Assembly: GCF_000512565.2 (NCBI RefSeq)
Contig: NC_089308.1
Coordinates: 1,131,001-1,195,000 of the forward strand
Origin: Kwoniella dejecticola CBS 10117
Lineage: Eukaryota > Basidiomycota > Tremellomycetes > Tremellales > Cryptococcaceae
Direction: 5' to 3'
Length of the DNA: 64,000 nt
Part shown: positions 33,738 to 44,330 of the stretch, piece by piece
Position numbering within the stretch: the first letter of the stretch is position 1
How the letters are laid out: every line of letters begins with the position of its first letter
Notes under the pieces: generated by a model
Database searches by the model: none
Seen by the model: the letters and a program-made list of their open reading frames with translations, nothing else
Told to the model about the DNA's origin: nothing
Made by a program: the position numbers and the translations under genes

Positions 33738-36700
33738 CTTGGTGAAGTGCGATTAGATAAAGATAAGATAAGAAGAGCTTGGGCGGGAAGTGGCTATGAT
33801 TGACTTGGTCGATTTCGAAAGTTTGCTAGACTGTTGCTTGCGAAAGGCTTGATGGATGGATAACTGGGGAAACCCAGATTTTCAAGCCCCTCTTTATACA
33901 GCTTTAGATGAAGGTGATCGTCTGCTGAAGGTCCGGCGAGAGTGAGAATGACCTGCCTTCTCCGTCGAGTGTGATTACACGTATCCGGAGCCCGAGCAAT
34001 CGTCTTCTGCTAAGCCAGTCCAAATTGAAAGACCGGACTGATCTATCCGTTATCGTCAAGGTTGCGTAGTGTTCGTTTGTATTTTGATCTGGACCAGCCG
34101 TGTTACATAGATGTCGCTTTTGGGGATACCTGGAGCGGTATGAGTGAATTTCTGTGCTTCTGATTTCTTAAAAGATAGTCCAACCGTCGCGGTGTGAGGA
34201 TGTATTTCACTTTGATTGCTTGTGTCTCAGACGAATGAGAAGTTTTTGTGGTATGAGGAACGAGCGTTTCTTTGACCTTATCTTCTTCGAGTACACTGGC
34301 GAAACAGACAGAATGCGATGTGTAGGTTGTCGCAGACTACGAAAGAGGAATCAGGAAGTCGATGATCCGCAGTAGCTGTTCTAATCCCACTCAGTCCTTC
34401 TTATATTGTCCTAAGTATTGACACAAATCAAAGTAGAGTCATATAACCGATCACAGCCAATTCAGTTGAGGAAATTTTGAGTTCAACGTGTGTTCTGCAC
34501 TTCTGTATCTTCTAATTCTGTGCGTGAACTTGAAAACCTCCGAGATAGCGATGATCTAAGTTCTAGTGTTCTAGCCCCGATTCTATCTCTTCGATACAGT
34601 CTTCACTCGGAGAAGAAATGTCTTTCAAATCGACCAAAGAGGAATAACCGATATCGTAGGAAGGAGTCCGAAGAGCTTTCCGTGTCGACAAACGGCGATG
34701 GGGAATATAAGTGACTTTATGATGATGCGTTTCTGAATGGGAGGCGTTGAGTGTCCGTCTCGAACTTTGCTCCTATAGTTCCGGTCTTTCTAACGCGGAG
34801 GTATTTGTTGTGTCACAGCGAGGGCCAGCAACGAAGAAAGATACGAGGTTTACGACGACAAGTTCCACAAAAGAGGTGTTACAATTGGAGAAACATGGTC
34901 ACAGACGACTGTCCGAGGTTGTCTGGTGCAATTGACGATCCCAACTCATCAACCACTTCCAAGACCAGTCTATGAGCCAGGATATACAGGGTGCAAGTAA
35001 GCTTCGACGCTAAGCAAAACACCAAGTACCTCGCAGCGAGGAAAAGGCTCCATTGGGTGTTAGTGGGTGCTTGTAACTGATTGTTCTTTCTTTGATGAAC
35101 TTAGTGGTACCTTTCGGTTATTCACATCACATCATCAAGCACAAGCAGAGCCAGAGTCACAAATCTCCTGTATTAGCGCAGTGGGTTTTACGTGGTGATG
35201 CCCCATACCAAACAACTAACACGATCGCTCATTCCGTTACCCTGAGCAAGAATAATGAAACGGATGTGAATCACTCACAGACTTCGTCTTGGGATGATCT
35301 GGCTCTTTCGCATGTGTTTCTGACCAGGACCAAACAATAAAAAACAAAGTTTCCTTAGCGCAAATCAGAAGACAAGGCAAAATAACAGGTTCTCCCTTCA
35401 AATCCTTCCTGATACGGGCAGTCTGGGTTCTAACGTTTCTTCCTGCTAGACCTTTCTTTGTCACCTCTAGTCAGACCCTTGGTGGTGCCGAGGCTGATCC
35501 CAGGACTAAATAAAGTGTGTGCCATTTAGACTAAACTTTTCTGGTCGGCAAGTTTTGTGAGCTCGAGAACGCGAGCACTTTTTCAGTTCGAGCTGAATTA
35601 AAAGAAAAAGTCTATTTTTGCCGGAACCCTGAGCAAATTGAGTTGTTGTAGAGTGCGAATGCTTACGCCTCACCCAGTCTAGCTATTTACAGCTGTCGAC
35701 ATTTCATGTGGCTTTTATTCTTTAACCTTATAAAAGCCCTGAATTCCACCCATTATTACCAGGTGGCGTTCCGCCTCGACCTTTATCTCGAGTACCATAA
35801 TTACGGGTTCTTCTGGACCACTTAATTCGTCATTAACGAACGCCCTCGTAAGGACCCCCAAGCCTAGCCCAGAAAAAGACAAGACAAGACACGAAGCCAC
35901 AAGGAAATGGACACGGACGAAGGCGTTTGCTTAGCTGGAACATCAGGTGGCGGTCCCTCATCTTATTGTTCGATGTTCTTGATATCCCAACAGATTGACT
36001 GTCGTCGCCAATCACACGTAGAAGGCGCACCCGATGAGCTACAGTAGTAGTGGTGAACATACGCCGGGGTGGAGGGATTTGTGAGAGGGCTTCACTACGA
36101 TTGGCGTTGACGGGTACCTACGCTTGATTTCTCATGGCGTAGAGCTTTTCTGTCTTTCGGACTGCTCCACTCCGCTTAGATAGCACTTAAACCTGAATTT
36201 GGTCTTTGGCCCGTGGAATGATAGACTAAAGGACGATCTTCCATCTTTCGACAATCACACTTACCGTAAATGCTTGTGCATAATGAGCCAACGACGGAGC
36301 TGTGAGATCCACGATGCATCGCCCGCAGTCGTTAGCGTCGGCGGCATGGGGCATGATCTTGGAGAGCTATTGAATGACGTTATAGTCTAGATTTGAATTT
36401 GAGCTAGCATTTATGGGGGTGACATCCATCCCCTTAGGCGTTTGATCGCATAATTGGATATCGTTAGTCGGCAAATAACTACCCGATATCACGGCCACAT
36501 GCGAAGCTAAGATCCTTCTTCTGCCCTGATTTGGACTCACACCTTCAAATAGATGAAGGAGAACAAGCACGCAGGAAGCGCGTTGCGCGGAGTCATCTGA
36601 TTATCTGATTGACGAGTAAAGTTGCATCCGAAGCAAATGAGGCTTTTGTGGCTTGTAGTCACCATACAGACCTTCAGACTTCCCAGCAAATCATTCACGC

Positions 36701-37104
36701 CACAATGCGTTTGTGTCGTTATCATCGCGATATACCGAGGGTGCGTTCCATCGTGAGATATACAAGTGAGCAGCGACGACATGCCTCGGGCCATGAAGGA
36801 GTGATGTGTGTGTCAGGTACACGGATAGATGAACATGATACAGGAATGAGTGTCTGCGGCGCCGTACCTACCCTTGGTCGCACCACAGCACCCAATGACA
36901 ACTTGGATCCGTTCGGCTAATATCAATTTCTCGCAGTCGTGACCAGGACACAGGACCTCCTGCAGAATACAACGTAAACCACAATAGCGTTGGAGGGTAT
37001 CTTTGGGTGGTTGATGCAAATCGGTTTGTCACTGCGCTGCGAAAGGGAACGGTCAGGTGTTCCGAGACCTCTGCACCATGTGTTCGCCGGTTCTCGGGCT
37101 CGCG
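33738..37104. other. Gene-poor region
   Basis: About 3.4 kb with no recognisable gene. The first 400 bp hold the kinase promoter. Short open frames on both strands have no domain motif, and I could not chain them through splice sites. No transposon features (reverse transcriptase, transposase or terminal repeats) were seen. Confidence 0.4.
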
Positions 37105-37278
37105 ATGAGCCAAAAATACATTCCAACTCCAGTAATAGTAGCAGTCGGTCTGTTAGCAGGGGCAAGGGGAAGAAGGGAGGGGAGACGATCTTCAGACGAA
37201 CCCAACGAGCAAGAGCAGGAGCAAAAGGAAAAACTACAGCACCCGGGATTCCCAAGTGGTCCCCCACCTTGGTACTAA
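37105..37278 (+). CDS. Possible 57-residue protein with N-terminal hydrophobic helix
   Basis: The ATG at 37105 opens MSQKYIPTPVIVAVGLLAGA, then a basic patch (RGRREGRR), an acidic-Gln stretch (SSDEPNEQEQEQKEKLQ) and HPGFPSGPPPWY-stop. A short membrane helix followed by a charged linker and a Pro/Gly/aromatic end looks like a real small mitochondrial or ER membrane protein. However, two other frames are also open here and no intron supports it. No family recognised. Confidence 0.35.
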   Translation: MSQKYIPTPVIVAVGLLAGARGRREGRRSSDEPNEQEQEQKEKLQHPGFPSGPPPWY

Positions 37279-38790
37279 CCGAGCGATATCCAACTTAACT
37301 GCGGGGAGCAGACGGGACCCGGTGCTTTCTGGATTCTATGGCCGTAGATGAAAGTTGAACGGGTTTTGACGTGTTATAAAACGTTGTGCCAAACGAACAA
37401 ATAGAAAATTCTAAGAATTTGGCTGGTTATTTGCCGCGTTTGTCCCTTTGATGGTACCTGACCTCCACCCGAGGTCTGATCGTGCGGCAAGCGAACTCGC
37501 TCAGGCAACTCTGATCGTATTTTTGCAATAACGCTTGGTCCGAGGGGCTCTAAGAGCGTGGACGAGCGACCAAGTGCACATGAGGACAAAATTATCCCAC
37601 CGGTAGAAGAGACTGCTGATGAATAAGATGAACCATCCTTTGACCGGAATCTAGCTGGTATTCGCCCTTGAGCACTATCAGCCGAGTCGGACACACGTCG
37701 AGGCAGAAACAGGAGCTGAGACCAAAGATGAAAAGAATCTGACGCAAGCTCTTCTTGATGGACCATTCGGCAATGAGCATGGGCAATCTTCGCACACAGA
37801 TTCAATGCGCATCTTGTCGCAGAGGTTGGAACCTTCACGCTTAGAAGCTAGTGGTGCGACAGCTCAAGCAGGTCTGTACTGTATCAAATGTGCAGTGCGG
37901 GTCTCATGACGGCACTGCGAGTTCTGAATTTTTCATTGCGCGGGTGGAGAATGGTTGGGGTATGATGCTCGCAGCCGAAAGAATGGTCGCAGGTGAGACA
38001 TGCATCAGAGATCTGTGTGATCTGAACTGCCAGGCAAGTGGGCTACGTGCTTGTAATTCCCGATCAACTCAACCTCGGGCGAGACTTGTGCTGGTTTGTT
38101 TCACTCGCATGCACATCGGGGCAAGATCTGCTTGTAAGTTGTAGGTAATCCATTTGAATTTGCGTACGCTCAGTTCCAGTGCTGAGATCTTGTCTATATA
38201 TCGCGAGATTCCTTTCGCACGATCCCACACGTCCAAACTATTATGCAACAAACCATATGGCACTGGCATCAGCGGTCGATGATCATCTCAGGCGAGACAG
38301 AAAGGTTTCTCCGCGATCGAGGCCCATCGTGCCACTGCATACTTCGGTAACCTTGACAAAAGGCAGTGAATGCGAGACACGCTTGCACGCAGCATGAGAA
38401 AATGGGACCTTCGCGGGCATGTTTCCGATCTTACTTGGAGCTGGATGAAGCGAGACTCGGAATGCTCAGCGATCTCAGCCAACAGTGACGCTACAGCTTT
38501 TCGACCGGACAGAAGAAAGCTGCTGACTGATATGCTTCTTGTCTTCATTTGGAACGGCATGTCGAGATGAAAGCACGCTGATTCGAAGTATCTGACTTTT
38601 ACATCTCACCCGACTCGATGTAAGGTATAAAAGCCTCGTCAATCCCAACCTCGACTTTGTAAACGTCTCTTTCCTCTTTTTCTCTTCTCTCCTTCAGCAC
38701 CAACAACAAAGAGCAAACATCCAAACGTCTAAACGTCTAATCAGATAAATATCAAACACTGAAAACAAACAGCTCACGTCACACCCAAAA
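37279..38790. other. Intergenic, 1.5 kb
   Basis: A 154-codon frame on the minus strand (37374-37838) is open but shows no motif. The last 170 bp are the promoter and leader of the short ISG12-like gene. Confidence 0.4.
38626..38700 (+). promoter_or_regulatory. TATA box and CT-rich start region of ISG12-like paralogue 5
   Basis: TATAAAAG at 38626-38633 is followed by a dense C/T block (about 38660-38698) and an A-rich leader with two AAACGTCT copies up to the ATG at 38791. TATA plus CT block plus A-rich leader is typical of strongly expressed fungal genes. Confidence 0.6.
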
Positions 38791-39035
38791 ATGTCTTCTT
38801 CTTCCGCTTCACTCGAGGATATGGGATTCACCTCTGAGGGCGTTGCTGCCGGTAAGCCTTTCACCATCATCTTTGGTCATGAATTCTCCCATCTCCAAAG
38901 GATCGCATGAGACTTACTATCCGATGGACGATGGTAGGATCCGCCGCCGCTGATTGGCAGGCCGATCTCGGTGAGGTCTCTGCGGACAGTAACTTTGCTC
39001 AATGCCAGAGTGAAGCTATGAGCGGTGGCAAGTAG
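38791..39035 (+). CDS. Short ISG12-like protein, paralogue 5 (52 residues, hydrophilic core)
   Basis: Two exons. Exon 1 is 38791-38851 (MSSSSASLEDMGFTSEGVAA), with a GTAAGC donor. Exon 2 is 38938-39035, starting GSAAADWQADLGEVSADSNF, then AQCQSEAMSGGK-stop. Joined length is 159 nt in frame. It consists of nothing but the ISG12 core: GFTSEGVAAG / S.AA..Q…G.V…S.FA..QS.AM.GG. The phase-1 intron falls at the same residue as in the four other paralogues, which argues for common descent rather than chance. The hydrophobic helices and the HPYQTA block are missing, and Asp, Glu, Gln and Trp replace membrane residues, so it should be soluble. Strong promoter elements upstream suggest abundant expression. 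A match by chance is possible for such a short protein, but the intron position makes that unlikely. Confidence 0.68.
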
Positions 39036-40220
39036 GTCAAGACGGAAAAAGAAAACGTACGAACGGAGATCATCACGGTGAGGGGAGGATAACAAAACGC
39101 AATACTGGTCGAGTCGAACGAATCAATCCGAAAGCAGACGAAAGAAAATACTCAAAAACGTGTGTTGAGTGAAGGTGGAAATGGTGAGAGCAAGGGATGA
39201 CAACAGAGAGGAAGGGTGAGAGTAAGAAATGAAAAACGGAAAACAGAAACGAGAAGGAGAAGGAGAAAAGTGAAGGAGATTGAGAATGAGACACAAAAAT
39301 TGAAAAAAAAGAAAGCCTGATCTGAAGACGTGGAGTATGTAGTCTGCCTGTGAGAAACGTCGAACATAAATATGAATCTCTTTCCTTCAAGACATGTCAG
39401 CTTGAGCGATCGAGGATTCTGAGGGTATCTGAACTCAGGTATATAGGGTTAGACTCGTAGATCTGTGCACCTGTTTGAAAGAGTGGAACATTCAAGGTAA
39501 ACTGCAGTCGATGAGTCCGGATGACAATGATGTGACAAATTTCCGGCTGTGCTTATTCTGCGACTCCACAGACATAAATACCGATCGTTCAGCCAAGCAT
39601 AAACCTGCTTACTGTTATCTGCGTAGTCTTGGACACCCGTTCAGACACTCAGTGAAGCGACGAGGACATGTGAAGTCCTTCTCATCTTAAGTACCGCTGC
39701 GGGAGTCGCCCAAGCTTAGATATGGGGTAACGCTGTCCTATAGAGATTTGTTCACTGTCGGATCTGTTCCTGACCATCGACCGGTCTTTACTTCGCCTTG
39801 GCTTTTCAACATGTATGTATGTATTTACACAGCATGTGCCGACACCGCTCTGTGGAGCGAATCATTCGGTTTGATTTGTCCGCAGCGAGATTATCAGTCG
39901 AGCTAGATTGAATGCCGTGATAGCTGCGTGGTTATCAGCTATCAATAGATTTTGTTGTATGGGCTCCATAGCGTTAAACTGACATAAGATGTACTGTGCC
40001 TGGCTGCATAATTTGATTCCGGACATGGTCATTTCCTCGTTTTCTACCCTGAACCAAGAGAGATACCAGCAAGCAGCAACAACGTACAATAAACGCATAA
40101 ACGCATGAACGCTCTTCCCGCAAATTCACATCCAGCTTCAACTACGTGATCCTTCTGACGACTTGTACTCGAGTTTCACCGAGCGCTAGGTGCTGTAAAA
40201 GCCGGCTCTGAAGGCTCAAC
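39036..40220. other. Intergenic, 1.2 kb
   Basis: Purine-rich on + from 39040 to 39330 (antisense frames there are Phe/Ser low complexity and not convincing). The remainder holds the promoter of the F-BAR/RhoGAP gene. No gene recognised. Confidence 0.4.
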
Positions 40221-43200
40221 ATGGCATACGCCTATCCGTCCGGCGATCTCGGCGGGTCATCAAGCTCGCTGAACGCTCTCTCAAGCAATGCTGGACACGG
40301 ACTGGGACACGGCCTGAAGAGGTATGAAGCTGGGTTCGACGTGTTGAGGGAGTTCAAGCACAAGATATCCGAGGACGAACATTACATATCGTTCTTCCAG
40401 GATCGAATACGGGTAGAAGAACAATACATAGAGAATTTAACGAGATTATACGACAGGAGCGTAGCTATAGATACGTTACATGACGAGTGAGTTCATATAT
40501 TCGACGAAAGTGTACTCACAGACAGAGTGGCGTGATGAAATCCAGTGTCAATCGTGTATCTGCTGACCGGCTGCTGCTAGTGCTGGACACAGGAAGCAGA
40601 GTAAGACTTCAGCTCGCAAGGCGTGGGAAGAAGTCAGAGATTACACGCAGCGGGAGATACAGTCTAGGGAGGCGATGGTCGGAGCTCTTCGTGCGGAAGT
40701 AGTAAAAGAGCTTGTCAAGCTCAAAGAAGAGCAGACCAGGATCAGAGGCGCTCTCAAAGATAATATGAAGCTTGCAAATGAGGTATGTACGGCTTCGGTC
40801 AGCTGCAATAACGACAGTTGGGATTGACAGTGTTGGGAACCAACAGATGTATGACGACCATGCAAGATCACAATTACCCAAACTGAAGAAGAACTACAAT
40901 CAGAAATGTCAAGCTTTGGAGGTTAGCTAAACTTTCTTCCCATCAGGTTTATATAGCTAATCGTTATGCAGGACCATAAACGCCAAGAACATGCAATTGC
41001 AATGCAAGCTCGACTTCTAGCTACACCTTCTCCGCCCTCACCCGCCACAACACCGCTTCACGAACACCCCTTCGCCGTCCCCGCCGGTCCGTCGTATACT
41101 TCGCCTCCAACGTCTACTGGTCCTCTTCCCGCAATGAGTAATCCCGCTTTGCCACAACCTGAACCTGTGCATCCTCCTTTCTCGCCGGAGAAGAAGGCGA
41201 ATCGTCTGCGAGCCGGCTCGGCGTCAGGCGGCGAAAGTAAAGGGAAAGACGTGCTCAATGATATCGCCCAACAAAGTAAGAAAGGATTTTCAGCATTCAT
41301 GCAGAAATTAGGAGGTGACAAGGACAAAGACAAGGATGCCGCTAGGGAGAAAGACGACTATGTGATTGGAGGCGAAGGTGCTCAGGGTAATTTGCAAAGA
41401 AGAGGCACTGGAGTAGCTAGAACCAACGATCAAAAGGCTATGGCAGCGATGAGAGCTGTCAAAGTGAAGAGGGATGCTGAAGAAGCTGATAAAGCATATC
41501 GGACTGGTGTTTTCCATCTGGAATCGCTCAGGCTCAGAAGAGAGAAATTGCATGCTTCGGCGATGAACAATCTGGAGACGTTCAATGACGAGCTGAGCAA
41601 GAGATTGAGGTATTCACTGGAAAGCTATATGGACACCATGCATGGAACAGCTGCTACGAACGCTCAAGCTACTGAAGTCGCCAGGCATTCGATTGAAGGT
41701 ATCAATTTGGAACAGGATAGTGAGTGTTTCGTCCTCATCCTCTTTCTCGTCAAAGGCAAGTACCAGCTGACGTCATCAACCTAGTGATGCTGTTCCGCAC
41801 AAGGCTACGAGCGATCGCCTCGCCGTCTATCGCACCAATCCCATATGAGAACTTCTACGTTGGACCATGTAGATCACTCATCTTCGGGGTGTCTCTGACG
41901 GATTACGATTTCACTAGAGGGGATTCATCTGATCACGGCCGACCACCCATAATTTTGGAAAAGGCTATTGCTGCGATCGATGAAAGGGGACTAGACCTCG
42001 AAGGAATATACAGGATCAGTGGGAGGCACGCGGGTGTGCAAAAGATGATTCAAGGCATCGAGCTGGACGAGGAGAAGTTCGTATTTGATGCAAAAGATGA
42101 TGTGGCTAGTATCGGCAACGTGCTGAAACAATGTGAGCCTTTCCTCCTTGTTGTTGCGATTCATGACGATGGCCTAACCCCCTTATCCCCTCGTACAATA
42201 TGCCTACTCTTGCTTACGATCTGTTTAGATCTTCGAGAACTCCCTGAACCAGTCTTCCCCTTGCCTCATCCAGAGAGAGTCAAATATACGGAAAGTCGAG
42301 AATCACACATTGAGAGCAATTTCTCCTCCCTCCGTGCTCGTCTGAGGCGACTACCGCCTATTCACCAAACAACGTTCCAAGCGATCATCGAGCATCTAGG
42401 TAGAATCAACGAGAAATCAGCGACCAATAAGATGGATGCCAAGAACCTTGCTGTTGTCTTCAGTACGTTGAACAATCCCCTATCCTACGCTCAATACGCT
42501 CAAGGTTGACAATATTTGCAGATTCTGTCCTATTTGGTCAAGAACAGACGCCTACAGATACGACTTCTTTGTTACAGCATCATCAGGGCAAAGTGAGTGA
42601 CGCAGCACTTGTCTATAGACATGACTGACATTTCGCGTAGGACACTGTACTAGAAGATCTGATAACCTTCTCCGATCTGCTCTTCGGCGTGGATTCCCCG
42701 ATCGTAGCTCCTACAGCATTGCCGCCTGGGCCGGCTTTATCGAGAGCTGGTGTCTTGTCGTACCACCCTATCGACGACGGACCTCAGCCCGGTAGCTCCC
42801 GGACGAAGATCAAGATCTCGCAGCCTACCGACCCGTCTGATGATGTTAAAGCGGCATCACCTATCATCTCAGAAACCAGTTCTGATGCTGCACCAACAAC
42901 AAATGAGCCTGGTACAGCGAAACCCTTGGCTCTTCCTCAATTCGATGATCCTCTAGTCGCGACGGAACCGTTCACTCCGGATGACCAGCTGGATTTGCTG
43001 TTCGACGCGAAACATATTCCTACTGGCCTGAGGGAAAGCTTACCGGACAATGTGCATGTACGTCAAGCTGGAGATTGCATCGGAAAGCGCGCTGACATCG
43101 TGTTCTAGATCCGTCCGCTATCAACCACCGATCTTTTACGATCGCACTTCGAACTTCTGAATGATCTCCGAGAATCGCCTGCATTGGCGCCATCAGTCTA

Positions 43201-43987
43201 CACATCCATATTCCAGCATTTCAAGTCTTGTCCAGGTACCTACTATATACTGGTGATAGTCAACAAAGACACTGATCGACTGGTCGCTTCCGGTTCTCTG
43301 ATCATAGAGAGAAAGCACATCAACAGCGGAGGTTTGGCCGGGCATATCGAGGATATAGTGGTTTCCGATTCGATGCAAGGCAAAGGTCTAGGTCAGAAAC
43401 TCGTCGTTGGTCTTAGAGATATGGCTGTTGGCTTGGGTTGTTACAAGGTCATACTTGATTGCAAAGAGGCCAAAATGCGTGAGTTATACTTTAGTTTGCC
43501 TGGACAGAGTCCGAAAGCTTATAGAGACGCATCAGCATTCTACGAGAAATGCGGTTTCCACAAACGAAGTGTCGGCATGGCATACTACGTAGCAGATCAT
43601 CAGCCCGCCTCATCGTTAATCAATCCTTCTTCATCAGCAACAGACTCGATATCCCCAACAGTCGAAACAGCCTCGTCTCCTCTGGACGCTGCAAGCCAGA
43701 CCGCACCTCGCCTTCTCACAGACGTACCTCCGGGATCACCTTCATTGACCTCCGCTTCCTCCGGTACCGGAGTGACGTACTCGTACCCCACAGCCAATCT
43801 ACCAGCTTGGGCCTCTGAAGGATTAGGATCGAGTCCATTGGGTCCTCCGAGTATCACTCCATTACCTGCTAGTAATCCTACCAGCACGGAAACATCTCCT
43901 GTTGACAGGACGGATTTAGTCAAGACTCCTTTGCCTCCAGGAGCGGCACCTGCGAGTACAGAGGCTGAGCCTGAAAGACTCTCATGA
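40221..43987 (+). CDS. F-BAR/RhoGAP protein fused to GNA1-type glucosamine-6-phosphate N-acetyltransferase
   Basis: One multi-exon gene from the ATG at 40221. Part 1 is F-BAR: EFKHKISEDEHYISFFQDRI, EEQYIENLTRLYDRS, KAWEEVRDYTQREIQSREAM, and KAYRTGVFHLESLRLRREKL after a Pro/Ser-rich insert. Part 2 is RhoGAP: PPIILEKAIAAIDERG, arginine finger in LEGIYRISGRHAGVQKM, YLRELPEPVFPLP, KMDAKNLAVVFNSVLFG. Part 3, after a Ser/Pro linker, is GNA1-like: LLFDAKHIPTGLRESLPDNV, IRPLSTTDLLRSHFELLNDL, GSLIIERKHINSGGLAGHIE, acetyl-CoA loop VVSDSMQGKGLGQKL, CYKVILDCKEAKMPFYEKCG. A 57-nt intron (43479-43535) restores MPFYEKCGF. A Ser/Pro tail of about 130 residues ends at 43987. The linker exon has no stop, and no in-frame ATG could start the acetyltransferase alone. 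GNA1 makes GlcNAc-6-phosphate for UDP-GlcNAc; RhoGAPs turn off Rho GTPases that drive wall synthesis. Confidence 0.85.
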
Positions 43988-44330
43988 GGTGGTAGGGCGA
44001 CAACACACTGATTACAGAGTTTCGAAATGTTCGTATTGTGGGTATATAGACATAATGGACATTATGATGGTATAATGACGATGCCCTTTATCCGCGAAAA
44101 GGTTGCCGATGCGAGTTCTTATCGTATCAAGCCAACAGCGGTCTTAACGCCTGACACGATAGCGAAATTATACTGACGTTTTCTTCGCTGCCATCATGGC
44201 CCAAAATGCGAATCCTTCGATCTACGATCGCCTGTGCGACACTGCTTAGTTGCAGGGCTCATTGTTCGTATTCCAAAAATTAATGCATTGTTTTTTCATA
44301 GTACAATAGACACCCTTTCAAAGTTTCTTC
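43988..44330. other. Convergent 3' intergenic region
   Basis: 343 bp between the fusion gene and the membrane protein gene on the other strand. No gene seen. Confidence 0.4.

Noticed and set aside
37374..37838. 154-codon frame on the minus strand
   Set aside because: No domain, no signal or membrane segment, no splice context; could be chance. Mentioned only with the gene-poor block.
39073..39390. Phe/Ser-rich frames on the minus strand
   Set aside because: Product of a purine-rich stretch; no splice context, no motif.
42639..43110. Two separate genes (RhoGAP and GNA1) instead of a fusion
   Set aside because: No stop, no polyadenylation-like gap and no in-frame ATG lies between them; the linker exon is continuous in the same frame. 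Kept as a point to test.
43479..43535. 17-19 residue insertion in the acetyltransferase domain
   Set aside because: The segment is a 57-nt intron that happens to stay open: GTGAGT…CATCAG. Removing it restores the family motif MPFYEKCGF.
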